A stretch of DNA of 64,000 nt from Desulfofustis sp. PB-SRB1. GTDB taxonomy: Bacteria > Desulfobacterota > Desulfobulbia > Desulfobulbales > Desulfocapsaceae. This document shows positions 26,390 to 35,033 of this stretch, in pieces. Under the pieces are notes generated by a model. It was not told where the DNA came from, made no database searches, and worked only from the letters and a program-made list of their open reading frames with translations. Made by a program: the position numbers and the translations under genes. Where the stretch lies: contig JAEQMT010000038.1 of the NCBI GenBank assembly GCA_016722945.1, positions 310,001-374,000 on the forward strand. The letters run 5' to 3'. Position 1 is the first letter of the stretch. Every line of letters begins with the position of its first letter.

Positions 26390-26436
26390 GATTCAAGCCC
26401 ATTATTGGGCGGTGTGCCCAATAATGGGCTTGAATC
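26390..26436. promoter_or_regulatory. 47-bp perfect palindrome, probable activator-binding site (UAS)
   Basis: Arms 26390-26410 and 26416-26436 (21 bp each) are exact reverse complements around GGTGT. Inside each arm is a second dyad GCCCA-N4-TGGGC, so the site offers two symmetric operators with centres 26 bp apart. It lies about 70-115 bp upstream of the sigma-54 promoter and 18 bp before the divergent regulator gene, the normal place for an enhancer-binding activator to bind and for autoregulation. Confidence 0.75.
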
Positions 26437-26453
26437 CTGCCCGACTTATTGGT

Positions 26454-28034
26454 ATGGATGACACTATCAACCACTGCACGGATACCGGCATGAACTGGAA
26501 TACCGAAACCCGTTACAAGCTCCTGCTTGAAATAAATAACGCCATTGCCACCAAGAAGAGCCGCGAGGGGTTGTTTGCTTCTCTTGCCAAAGAACTGCAC
26601 CGCTATTTCAAATATGACCGGCTCTCAATCATCTTGTATGATTCCGACCGGCAGATAATCACCTATTTCGCCGCCGCCGACGGCATTCAGCCGGGCGGGG
26701 TTATCGCCCATAAATCACGACCGCTCACCAACGGCGCCGTCGCCCGGATCGCCATCAACTCAAAACAACCGGCCATTTTCGACGATCTCAGAAAATATAC
26801 CGATCTGCGCTCAGTCGGCGAACTGGTCAAGGCGGGACTGACCTCAACCATGGTATTTCCCCTGATCGTCCGGGATCGGGTGCTGGGCACCATTCATTTC
26901 AGCTACCGAGAAAAACCGTCGGCACTCACCGAATTGACCGAGGTGCTGATCGACACCTCGCAGCAGATTGCCATCGCGGTGGATAATATGCTGGCCTATA
27001 ATATGCTGAAATATTCCAACCAGCATCTGCAGGGAGAAAAGGAATACCTGCTGGCCAATGCGCGGGAAACAGGCAGGGCCGATTTCTTTTACGCCTCCAG
27101 GAACATGCAGCAGGTCATGGACGTTCTGAGGCAGGTAGCAGCTACGGATGAGACCATACTGATCACCGGCGAAACCGGGACGGGCAAGGACTACCTCGCC
27201 CGCCTCATTCATGAAATGAGCGGCCGTGGCGATCACCTCTTTATCAAGACCAATTGTCCGGGGCTTACCGCCTCACTTTTTGAAAGCGAACTCTTCGGCC
27301 ATGCCAGAGGCGCCTTTACCGGCGCCGAAAAAGCACGCATGGGAAGATTCGAACTGGCCGACAAAGGCACCATCTTTCTAGACGAAATCGGAGAGTTGCC
27401 CATCGCCCAGCAGGCAAAACTGCTCCAAGTGTTGCAGGAAGGAAAATTCGAGCGCGTCGGTGAGAGCAGCTCGATTCCAGTAGATGCGCGGATCGTTGCC
27501 GCCACCAACAAGGATTTGCGGGCCGGCGTCGAAGACGGCTGGTTTAGAAACGATCTCTTTTACCGCCTTGAGACGGTGACCATTACCGTGCCGCCGCTGC
27601 GTGAGCGAGCCGAAGATATTCCGCTGCTGATAGAAAACATCAACACCCGCGAAGCAGCCGACATGCATCGCAGCGCCCCACGCTACACCTCAGACGCCCT
27701 GGACATGCTGATGAACCATGCCTGGCCAGGCAACGTCCGCGAACTCAAGAACATGGTAAAGCGGTTCATCATCCTGCAGCCGGGTGCGACAATACACGCC
27801 GACGACATCACCGCCATGTTTCCCCTGCCCTCACAATCACCGCACCAGGGTATCCCCACCCTGGATGAGGCTGAACGCGGCCATATCGTGCGTGCCCTGA
27901 CCGCGACCAGAGGCATAGTCGGCGGCAAAAAGGGTGCCGCCGGCCTGCTTGGGATGCCGCGCTCAACCCTGCAGTATCGCATAAAAAAACTGGGTATTCA
28001 GCCCACGGAATACAGCCATACCCGGGGCGCATAG
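26454..28034 (+). CDS. Sigma-54-dependent transcriptional activator (GAF - AAA+ - Fis HTH)
   Basis: A 526-residue enhancer-binding protein. A GAF sensor domain covers about residues 20-185. The AAA+ domain has Walker A GETGTGKD (239-246), the sigma-54 contact loop GAFTGA (286-291) and Walker B TIFLDEIGE. A Fis-type helix-turn-helix lies at the end (GAAGLLGMPRSTLQYRIKKLGI). The domain order resembles FhlA/NorR-type regulators with a small-molecule or redox-sensing GAF. The ATG at 26454 is chosen because an earlier one at 26412 lies inside the palindrome; 26490 is another option. It is divergent to the racemase-lyase operon, which has an RpoN promoter, so it is its likely regulator. Confidence 0.92.
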   Translation: MDDTINHCTDTGMNWNTETRYKLLLEINNAIATKKSREGLFASLAKELHRYFKYDRLSIILYDSDRQIITYFAAADGIQPGGVIAHKSRPLTNGAVARIAINSKQPAIFDDLRKYTDLRSVGELVKAGLTSTMVFPLIVRDRVLGTIHFSYREKPSALTELTEVLIDTSQQIAIAVDNMLAYNMLKYSNQHLQGEKEYLLANARETGRADFFYASRNMQQVMDVLRQVAATDETILITGETGTGKDYLARLIHEMSGRGDHLFIKTNCPGLTASLFESELFGHARGAFTGAEKARMGRFELADKGTIFLDEIGELPIAQQAKLLQVLQEGKFERVGESSSIPVDARIVAATNKDLRAGVEDGWFRNDLFYRLETVTITVPPLRERAEDIPLLIENINTREAADMHRSAPRYTSDALDMLMNHAWPGNVRELKNMVKRFIILQPGATIHADDITAMFPLPSQSPHQGIPTLDEAERGHIVRALTATRGIVGGKKGAAGLLGMPRSTLQYRIKKLGIQPTEYSHTRGA

Positions 28035-28067
28035 ATAAAAAGAAGTAGCCGATTCAGCGATAGCGTA

Positions 28068-29579
28068 CTAATGCGCCGAAACCGTGCGCGTTGCCGCCCA
28101 ACTCCGCAATTGTTGTATCTCATCATCCATGAGTTCGGAGAGAGGCACCGTGTTTTTTATTTCCAAAAGAATCCGCGCCGGGGTTACTCCCTCTCTGTTG
28201 CCTTCATTGCTGTATAGTGCCGAGACGATACTTTGCTCTATTTCAGCTCCGGAAAACCCCTCCGTATTCTCGGCCAGAAGTCTCAGATTCTGGCTGTTAG
28301 GGTCAATGCCTCTCTTTTTCATATGGATGGAAAATATTTTTTGTCTTGTTTCATGGTCAGGCAGGTCGATAAAAAAGATCTCATCAACCCTGCCCTTGCG
28401 AATCAACTCGGGAGGCAGTTTGCGGATGTCGTTGGCGGTGGCCACGATGAATACGGAACTGGTTCGCTCCGCCATCCAGGTTAACAGCGAGGCCAGCAAT
28501 CGCTTGGAGACGCCCTGATCGCTGTCATCCGGGCCTATCCCTTTTTCGATTTCATCCATCCACAGCACGCAGGGGGCCATGGCCTCGGCGAGCTTCAGGG
28601 ATTCCCGCAGATTCTTCTCTGTTTCACCAAAGTATTTATTATACAGGGTGCCGAAATCAAGGCGCAGCAGCGGCAGTCCCCACTGCGAGGCCACAGCCTT
28701 GGCAGCAAGACTTTTGCCGCTTCCCTGCACACCAATCAAAAGGATCCCTTTGGGGTGATCAATGTCGAGGCCGACGGCTGAGTGAAAGACCACCGATCTT
28801 TTCTCCAACCATTGTTTCAGGTTGTGCAGTCCGCCAACATCATGAAAAGAGGGGATGTCATACTCATAGGCGAGCACACCTTCCTGGTTCATTAACTGAA
28901 ACTTCGTCTTGTTGAGGTCCGGCACATCCGACTTGGTGATTGAGCCGTCATCTATTGCCCTGCGAATGAGCCGCTTTGCCTCGGTGAAGGTGAGGCCTTG
29001 CAAATTTTTTACAAAATAGTTGAAGGATTCCGGATTGGTTTTAATCTTAGTCCCGCTATTTTCGCGCGCCCACTGCAGCGACTCATCCTTGACCATATTG
29101 ACCAACTGATCCCTTGTGGGCAAAGCAATTTCCAGGCGAGCGGTGAGATGTTTGAACTCCGGTGGAACCGGAAACTCATGGCTGACGAAGATGATGGTCT
29201 GACGAATATATCTGTATCGAAGAGCGATATCTTTTATCAGCCGAACTCTTCCGGGCTCGTTCTCAAGGTAGGGATGAAAGTCACATAGCAAGTGAATTCC
29301 GGGCCTACTGGACTTTTTGATGTCGTACAGGATCTTATTGGGATCTCGAAAGCCTTGGTTATCCCGGACATTGTCTGATACCGGCCCGTTCTGCATTTCC
29401 AACTGATGCAGGTTGCTGTCAGTCAGCCCTTCGGTGACTGTCCAGACAAAACAGGGCAGCCTTTTCTTGTGGGCAAGGCCGGATACCATATCAAGCACCA
29501 GCCTTTCCTCGTAGCTCTCGATAACGATGACCGGTATCTTGGAGGCCAACAAAAGCCCAAGGTCATGGGAGTCAATCAT
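28068..29579 (-). CDS. AAA+ ATPase, Ycf46-like
   Basis: A 503-residue protein with a family-specific N-terminal half (IESYEERLVLDMVSGLA..., residues 1-235, a degenerate ATPase-like fold) and a C-terminal AAA+ module. The module has Walker A GVQGSGKS (283-290), Walker B VLWMDEIEKG (338-347), sensor 1 VATAN and the arginine-finger region RKGRVDEIF. This is the layout of Ycf46 of algal plastids and cyanobacteria, linked there to inorganic carbon use; the bacterial role is unknown. The start overlaps the stop of the LDH2-family gene by 4 nt (ATGA), making it the third gene of a coupled operon. Confidence 0.88.
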   Translation of the reverse strand: MIDSHDLGLLLASKIPVIVIESYEERLVLDMVSGLAHKKRLPCFVWTVTEGLTDSNLHQLEMQNGPVSDNVRDNQGFRDPNKILYDIKKSSRPGIHLLCDFHPYLENEPGRVRLIKDIALRYRYIRQTIIFVSHEFPVPPEFKHLTARLEIALPTRDQLVNMVKDESLQWARENSGTKIKTNPESFNYFVKNLQGLTFTEAKRLIRRAIDDGSITKSDVPDLNKTKFQLMNQEGVLAYEYDIPSFHDVGGLHNLKQWLEKRSVVFHSAVGLDIDHPKGILLIGVQGSGKSLAAKAVASQWGLPLLRLDFGTLYNKYFGETEKNLRESLKLAEAMAPCVLWMDEIEKGIGPDDSDQGVSKRLLASLLTWMAERTSSVFIVATANDIRKLPPELIRKGRVDEIFFIDLPDHETRQKIFSIHMKKRGIDPNSQNLRLLAENTEGFSGAEIEQSIVSALYSNEGNREGVTPARILLEIKNTVPLSELMDDEIQQLRSWAATRTVSAH

Positions 29580-30589
29580 GGTTGTTTTGTCAGGTTTTTG
29601 ATTGCTTGAACCAGAGAGGCAGGGAGTGTCAGTCCATTTTTCTTGGCCGTCTCTCTCTTAGCCAGACGGCTTTCGCCGGGAAACCGGGCTCCGTCGATAT
29701 GCTCATACACCGTGGCAAGGGCTGCCATACGATCACTAAAGAGCCGGCGCGACAGTGGCCCGGGATCGATGGCGATGAGTACCTGACCCAGATCCGGCGG
29801 CCCGCCTTCGCCGTCAAACAATGAACTGGCCTCCACCCCCAGAGCGGCGCCGGCCAGACAGGCCGACATAACCTCTACGATCAGCGCTAGGGCGGCCCCC
29901 TTGGCGCCGCCGATGGGCACCATCGAACCCTGCAGGGCGATCTCCGGGGCGGTTGTCTGCTCGCCATCGGGTCCCAGTGCCCAGCCCGCCGGGATCTGCC
30001 TGCCCTGTTGCCGGGCGGCCAAAATCTTACCCCGGGCCACGGTGGAAACGGCAAAATCGACAACCAGCGGGTGGGGGGAATGGGGTGCGGCAAAGGCAAT
30101 GGGATTGGTGCCAAGCACCTTCTCGCTGCTGCCGACGGGGGCGATTGCCTTGGGCGCATTACCGTAGAGAAACGAAACCAGCCCCATAGTGGCCAGATCT
30201 TCACAGGGGTGCCCGGCCACCCCGAAATGATGGGAATGATAGATAGAGGCGGCGCCGATACCGTTATCCTTGGCAATTGTTGCCAACTCGGGAAGCACCA
30301 TTGCAATGGCCGGAAAGGCAAAACCAAAATCCGCATCAACACGCAACAGCCCCGGTTTGACGCGCTCCAGCCGCGGCCGCGCCCGGCGGTTGACCTTGCC
30401 GGCCTGAACCTGCAGCACATAGGAAGGCATCCTCGACAAGCCATGCCCCACCTGGCCGTCCATCTCACTTCGTACCAGGGCGGCGGCGACGATTTTGGCA
30501 TGCTCCTCAGCCACCCCCACCTCGATCAGGGCGGCGCGACACAACTCATGGGCCTCATCGATAGAGACGGATAGGTATGAATCAGACAT
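29576..30589 (-). CDS. LDH2/MDH2-family NAD(P)-dependent 2-hydroxyacid dehydrogenase
   Basis: A 337-residue member of the malate/L-lactate dehydrogenase (YlbC/ComC) family, unrelated to classical LDH. Markers are GHGLSRMPSYVL, GAASIYHSHHFGVAG, GTNPIAFAAP and GGAKGAALALIVEVM. The family includes (R)-sulfolactate dehydrogenase ComC, malate, ureidoglycolate and related dehydrogenases. The ATG at 30589 overlaps the upstream HerA stop by 8 nt; the upstream part of the open frame shows no family similarity. Close to the racemase-lyase operon but in a different transcription unit, so the sulfolactate link is only possible. Confidence 0.88.
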   Translation of the reverse strand: MSDSYLSVSIDEAHELCRAALIEVGVAEEHAKIVAAALVRSEMDGQVGHGLSRMPSYVLQVQAGKVNRRARPRLERVKPGLLRVDADFGFAFPAIAMVLPELATIAKDNGIGAASIYHSHHFGVAGHPCEDLATMGLVSFLYGNAPKAIAPVGSSEKVLGTNPIAFAAPHSPHPLVVDFAVSTVARGKILAARQQGRQIPAGWALGPDGEQTTAPEIALQGSMVPIGGAKGAALALIVEVMSACLAGAALGVEASSLFDGEGGPPDLGQVLIAIDPGPLSRRLFSDRMAALATVYEHIDGARFPGESRLAKRETAKKNGLTLPASLVQAIKNLTKQP

Positions 30590-33002
30590 CTTCCGCAATC
30601 CGATTTCGCTCTGTTTCCTTGCCGGTGTGCACCATATCCCATACCAGACACATGGTAAGATCAAATATATCCCGGCGACGCGGCTTGACGCTTGTTGTTT
30701 CAACCGCCACCGTGGCCGGATCGAACCGACGCCCCAATTCGGCGATCGCCTGATCCTGCTCGACCAGCAGTGCACTGATATCGTCTTCTACCCGCGCCAG
30801 TTGCTCTTCGGCGCGGCGCACATCGGCTTTTTCTCGGGACAACTGCCCGGCCTTGCGCAGCCCGCCCGCCGTTCTCGTCATGGTGGCCGAGGATATGGTC
30901 TTGTGCCCTAAAAAGGCGCCGAGAACCGCGCTGCCAAAGGATATCAGGGTGTCGGTGGTCTTCAGGCTGACATCTTGTCTCTCCTTGTCTACCCTGGCAA
31001 ACGCGGTTTCGCGACGTTTTTCCAGGGTTTGCATACGGCGGGCAAATCGGCTAAGCAGCTTTTGTGCCTCCGCCTCTTTTTTCTCTCGCAATACCTCCGA
31101 TATACGCACCCGAAACGCCGCTTCACTCTCGCCCGGCTTTCCCTCAAGCTTCAAGGCGGGGGCGTGCCACAGCTCTAGTCGCTCATGCTGGTAGAGATAA
31201 TCGGCAAAAGTTTTGTTCACCGAAGAAAGCGATTGCAGCGTGCTCAGTTGGGCGGGAAGCGTGTAAAACCGGGCGCCGGAAGGGCCCGAGCCGGGCTGCG
31301 CCGTGGCCAGTACATCTGAGGCTTTCGCCTCGCGCCAGTTGAAATCAGCACTCACTTCATCGAGATAAAGGCGCAGTTCCACCTGTTTAATCTCATCGAT
31401 AGCGGCACGCTCCTTGAAAAACCGCACCGAGGCACGGCCCACCAGCCAGGGCGCAAACACCATCTCTTCCGGCGGTGCGGGACTGAACCTAAAGCGCTGC
31501 TCGATGGCCTCATTGAGCGGCGGCGGGTGGTCGAGAATCGGTGATGTCGCCGCGGGCCCGCCGCTAAAGTCGGACGCTTCGGGTGGTGGTTCAGGCGATA
31601 CATGGCCCTGCATCAAGGCGCCGATCTCCGTGAGGCTTATCGGCCCCTTGAGATACGACATCACCCACCGGGTCTCAAAAATCAGCGGTGTATCGAGATG
31701 GGCGGAATTCAATAGAAAATGGCGCCCTTTCATATCGGCAAGCATAGTGGCCGCCTCGGCACGCACCATGCCGGCACCGGTAAGTCCATCCAGCACCCTG
31801 TCCCGATCCTGACTGGTCTGCAGACGACCGATGAACCAGCCGCCGATATTGGCCAGCCCCTTGTAGTCGAGATCAACGGGGTTCTGGGTGGCCAGCGCCA
31901 CCCCGATCCCATAGGCCCGTGCCTGCTTGAGCAGCAGCAGCATCGGCTGTTTTGAGGGTGGATTACCCACCGGCGGAAAATAGCCGAATATCTCATCCAT
32001 GTAGATCAGCGCCCGCAGCGAGGAGGTGCCCGGCTGACGGCGCATCCATCCGATCATGCGATTGAGCAGCAGGGTTACGAAAAACATCCGCTGCTCTTCA
32101 CTGAGATGGGCAATTGAGAAAATGGCGGTGCGCGGCTTGCCGTCCGCCCCATAGAGAAGATGTTGGGGGTCGAGTGGTTCTCCCGCCAGCCACGGGGCAA
32201 ACGATGGCCCGGCAATGAGGTTGTTGAGCGCCATGGCCAGCTTCATGCGCTCATTTTGCGGGTAAAACTGGGCCATGCCGAACACCCCTACCCGGTCAAA
32301 AGGTGGATCGGCGATGGCCCCGATGAGCCGCTCCAGCGACACATCCTCGCCCCGCCGCCAATAATGCAGCACAATTGATGAGACAAGAATGTGCTCGCGA
32401 CCGGTGAGTGGATCGCTGTTCACGCCGATCAGGTGCAGCAGGCCCGAGACCTGGCCACCCACCAGCGCGTTGATTGCATCCCCGTCCGCCATGGTGGCAT
32501 CATCAGGCGCGGCAAAACCGGAAACCACCGAAACCGGTACTCCGGTGGTGGAACCGGGAGTGTAGACCGTTATCGCGCTTTTTTGCTTAAACCTTGCCAG
32601 TCGCGCCGCACCCTGCCCCCATGCCGCCAGCCCGTCGCGCCACTGCGCCGCCGTCCGCGCCGCCAGCTGCTCGACACTCAGCTCTTTACGCGCCGCCTCG
32701 GCCTCATCCACCCAGGGCTTGAAATCGGCGGCGGAAAGGTCGGGAAAGCTGAGCAGCAGATTGGCCATATCGCCCTTGGGATCAATGACGATCACCGGGA
32801 TATCGTCCATAATCGCCTCCTCGATCAGGGCGATGCCCAGACCGGTCTTACCGCTGCCGGTCATCCCGATGATCACCCCATGGGTGGTCAGATGTTTGCT
32901 GCGAAACAGCAGCGGCGCCGAGCTCTCAGCGTCACCGCCCGCTGAGCGCTGCTTGCCCAGATAAAACAGCCCCAACTGCTCGTAGGAAGGAAGCTCATTC
33001 AT
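30582..33002 (-). CDS. HerA/VirD4-like P-loop ATPase
   Basis: An 806-residue protein. The N-terminal helicase-HerA-like domain has Walker A GMTGSGKT (46-53) and IVIDPKGDMANLL, a Walker B ALIYMDEIFGYFPP near residue 370, and an ATQNPVDLDYK sensor. A middle region follows, then a long coiled-coil and membrane-less tail (EAEAQKLLSRFARRMQTLEKRRE...) ending with a hydrophobic patch and TSVKPRRRD. Translocases of this class pump DNA or sort proteins; many are of unknown role. The ATG at 33002 follows GAGGGG. First gene of the HerA-dehydrogenase-Ycf46 operon. Confidence 0.85.
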   Translation of the reverse strand: MNELPSYEQLGLFYLGKQRSAGGDAESSAPLLFRSKHLTTHGVIIGMTGSGKTGLGIALIEEAIMDDIPVIVIDPKGDMANLLLSFPDLSAADFKPWVDEAEAARKELSVEQLAARTAAQWRDGLAAWGQGAARLARFKQKSAITVYTPGSTTGVPVSVVSGFAAPDDATMADGDAINALVGGQVSGLLHLIGVNSDPLTGREHILVSSIVLHYWRRGEDVSLERLIGAIADPPFDRVGVFGMAQFYPQNERMKLAMALNNLIAGPSFAPWLAGEPLDPQHLLYGADGKPRTAIFSIAHLSEEQRMFFVTLLLNRMIGWMRRQPGTSSLRALIYMDEIFGYFPPVGNPPSKQPMLLLLKQARAYGIGVALATQNPVDLDYKGLANIGGWFIGRLQTSQDRDRVLDGLTGAGMVRAEAATMLADMKGRHFLLNSAHLDTPLIFETRWVMSYLKGPISLTEIGALMQGHVSPEPPPEASDFSGGPAATSPILDHPPPLNEAIEQRFRFSPAPPEEMVFAPWLVGRASVRFFKERAAIDEIKQVELRLYLDEVSADFNWREAKASDVLATAQPGSGPSGARFYTLPAQLSTLQSLSSVNKTFADYLYQHERLELWHAPALKLEGKPGESEAAFRVRISEVLREKKEAEAQKLLSRFARRMQTLEKRRETAFARVDKERQDVSLKTTDTLISFGSAVLGAFLGHKTISSATMTRTAGGLRKAGQLSREKADVRRAEEQLARVEDDISALLVEQDQAIAELGRRFDPATVAVETTSVKPRRRDIFDLTMCLVWDMVHTGKETERNRIAEDV

Positions 33003-33164
33003 GGCATACCCCTCAGTACGTGTGATGAGTCGATGAACCGGAAAACTACATGGTTCCTTGGAAATTACCAAACTAGCGCAAAAGGGCCAATAACAATGGA
33101 GCAAGATTGATAAAAATATTGTAAATTCAGATGGATAAATAAAAAATCATGCCATGTAATCCAG

Positions 33165-33369
33165 GTGAGGGACTCTATCATACTCCAACACGGGCTCTTC
33201 GACTACAGCACACGACTGGCACGCATCGATAAAGCCGTTAACCCACTTGTCCAACTCAACACGGTTGTCGACTGGGATCAGTTACGGTAAATAATTGAAA
33301 TAACTCGGAAAAAATCACGGAAAACAAATGGCGGTGCAAAAGGCTACGACTCTGTTTTGATGTTTAAAA
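33165..33369 (+). pseudogene. IS5-type transposase, N-terminal fragment with in-frame stop
   Basis: In one frame the DNA reads ...HGLFDYSTRLARIDKAV..., then NTVVDWDQLR, a TAA at 33288-33290, and on in the same frame SRKTNGGAKGYDSVLMFK. This is the start of IS5/IS1182-type transposases (LFDY..RL..., PL..LN.VVDW..FR, ..GGAKPYDVVLMFK). Similarity stops at about 33365. So it is a truncated, stop-containing relic; the catalytic domain is absent. Confidence 0.7.
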
Positions 33370-33582
33370 GACAAAGACACCAAACGGAGCTACGATGACG
33401 ACAACCGGCTGCAGACGGCGCAGACCACCGATAGTCCGCCCACCGATCACTCGTAAGCCCATGTCACGACCTCGAAGGCCATAGTGCGCCTGGGTTAGAG
33501 AGCCCCCCTTTTTCTTCTTGACTTTACCGGACATGGAAGCCCATGAGATGGGACCTGCAATTCCTTTAAGCTCACTACTCAT
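33364..33582 (-). CDS. Doubtful small open frame after hepT
   Basis: Seventy-two codons whose ATG directly follows the hepT stop codon (TGAATG). The product is basic in the middle (GKVKKKKGG) and hydrophobic at the end. Its 3' end runs into the boundary of the IS5 relic, so it may be a truncated third gene of the toxin-antitoxin locus or just chance. No family recognised. Confidence 0.25.
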   Translation of the reverse strand: MSSELKGIAGPISWASMSGKVKKKKGGSLTQAHYGLRGRDMGLRVIGGRTIGGLRRLQPVVVIVAPFGVFVF

Positions 33583-33960
33583 TCAATGCGGAACTCCCTT
33601 GTCTTGCGGTCTCGCTTCGGAAGTTGCATCCACTGCTGCTTTGAGCTGTTCGCACAACGGTGGAAAGTCCGTCACCACTATCTCCCACAGGATGTCGCAG
33701 TCCACGGCGTCATATCCGTGAATGAGCCGGTTACGGGTCCCAATGATTTCTCGCCAGGGAATCTCGGAATACGCGACTTGCGTCTCCCTGGAAACACGCG
33801 TTGCCGCCTCACCGACAATCTCGACCAGTTTCAAGAGCGCAAGAAAAAACAATCTGTCAGATTCCAAATCCTCACGTGTTCTGACCTGGGCAAGCGCGGC
33901 AGCCTCCTCAATGTGATCAATCATCTGGCACAGGAATACCGAATCCTCATGCCGCGACAT
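33583..33960 (-). CDS. hepT: HepT-like toxin (HEPN ribonuclease)
   Basis: A 125-residue all-helical DUF86/HEPN protein with the RNase motif RNRLIHGYD (R76 to H81, with Y83). It acts as an mRNA-cleaving toxin kept inactive by the MntA nucleotidyltransferase, which AMPylates the conserved Tyr. The start lies within the 3' end of the antitoxin gene (14-bp overlap), the standard arrangement. Confidence 0.88.
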   Translation of the reverse strand: MSRHEDSVFLCQMIDHIEEAAALAQVRTREDLESDRLFFLALLKLVEIVGEAATRVSRETQVAYSEIPWREIIGTRNRLIHGYDAVDCDILWEIVVTDFPPLCEQLKAAVDATSEARPQDKGVPH

Positions 33961-34246
33961 AGAGTTCCTCCGCTTCGTCGAGTACCTGATCCCGATAATA
34001 TCTGCTTATGCTTCCCGGGGTGTTCAGGTCAACTGGGTAGCCAAGAATCTCGGACAACTCGTCCTGCAGCCGGATAAAGGCGAGTCCGATCCGAACGCCG
34101 GGATGAAACTCAATGAGCACGTCAACGTCACTCTCCGGTCCAAAGTCTTCACGCAGCACCGACCCAAACAGTGCCAGACGGCATATGCCGTGGGCACGAC
34201 AGAAAGCCTCAATCCTTTCGCGCGGAATCTGGATGCCGTTATTCAT
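33947..34246 (-). CDS. mntA: MntA-like nucleotidyltransferase antitoxin
   Basis: A 99-residue minimal nucleotidyltransferase. The GSxxRED...SDVDV motif (LFGSVLREDFGPESDVDVLIEF region, G28, S29, D40 and D42) gives the catalytic site. It neutralises HepT by transferring AMP to its tyrosine. The ATG at 34246 is chosen because GAGGG lies 8 nt upstream; the open frame could begin 12 codons earlier. First gene of the pair. The ~295 bp upstream (34247-34542) contain no recognisable gene. Confidence 0.87.
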   Translation of the reverse strand: MNNGIQIPRERIEAFCRAHGICRLALFGSVLREDFGPESDVDVLIEFHPGVRIGLAFIRLQDELSEILGYPVDLNTPGSISRYYRDQVLDEAEELYVAA

Positions 34247-34542
34247 AATCCATACCCTCAAGCCTAGCCGACGTCCACCCAATAGCCAGTCTGATCGTTC
34301 TTGTTACTTTACAGCTGTTCGATTTCCTACAAGACGAAAAACCCACATATCGGTAATCTTCGTCTTCCATAGCAATTTCCATTTGTGCGCCACATTTTGT
34401 TAGGAAAGCAACCCGTAAATGCACGGTATTGCGGAGTGTAGCGTTATATGTACAACAGGGCAAGTTCAATCCAACTGTAGCCAATAGTTTACATCTTGAA
34501 TCGGAGAGCCTCTTGCAAAAGTAATCTAACGTCTTGTCGACG

Positions 34543-34791
34543 TCAGTACCCCGTCAATTTTATAAACCGATCCGCGAACAATGTGACAATCCCAAACATC
34601 AAGTGCATCATCACCTTGGCGGCACCGCGAACCATCACAGTACGACCGCCGAAACCTTCTTTGAGCCGTCCGTTGAAACAATCCACTGAGCTGCGTTCCT
34701 TGTATCGTTGCGCTTCATGCGGACTCATCTGTACTACTTCACCACGCCGGTGGCAAAAGAGGTTTAAAAGAGGGTCAATATTTGATGGCAT
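34543..34791 (-). pseudogene. Transposase C-terminal fragment (IS5/IS1182-type), split by a MITE
   Basis: The reading frame carries EAQRYKERSSVDCFNGRLKEGFGG-like sequence and VRGAAKVMMHLMFGIVTL, the conserved C-terminal YKER...ERVNARLKDEFGGR..VRG..KV..HLMFG region of these transposases. The frame upstream is interrupted at 34786 by a 129-bp element. If that and one target duplication are removed, the frame runs on into 34926-34960 (NKITCLSNID). The rest of the transposase is missing. Confidence 0.7.
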
Positions 34792-34925
34792 CGTAAAAAC
34801 CCCAATTACGGTTATTGTGGAGTTGAATCGAAACCCATAATCATTTGAAATTACTGGATTCCCGCTTTCGCGGGAATGACGTTAGCAAGCAAATTCAAGG
34901 TTTTTACGGGCTCATCAATATTTGA
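34775..34925. mobile_element. MITE-like element (129 bp) with 11-bp target-site duplication
   Basis: The 11-mer TCAATATTTGA stands at 34775-34785 and again at 34915-34925. Between them, 34786-34914 begins TGGCATCGTAAAAACC and ends with the reverse complement of TGAGCCCGTAAAAACC: terminal inverted repeats with 12 of 16 matching. The middle holds a TTCCCGC-TTTC-GCGGGAA hairpin. There is no coding capacity. A related core is found at 51462-51498, with 37 bp identical. Confidence 0.75.
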
Positions 34926-35033
34926 CAAACACGTTATTTTATTCTGGTCTTTGTGCTGGGGTGACTATAGTGGACCCCAAAAATGGGACAGCAAATTAAG
35001 TTATTTTCCTCACCATAACGGGGATACTGAAAA

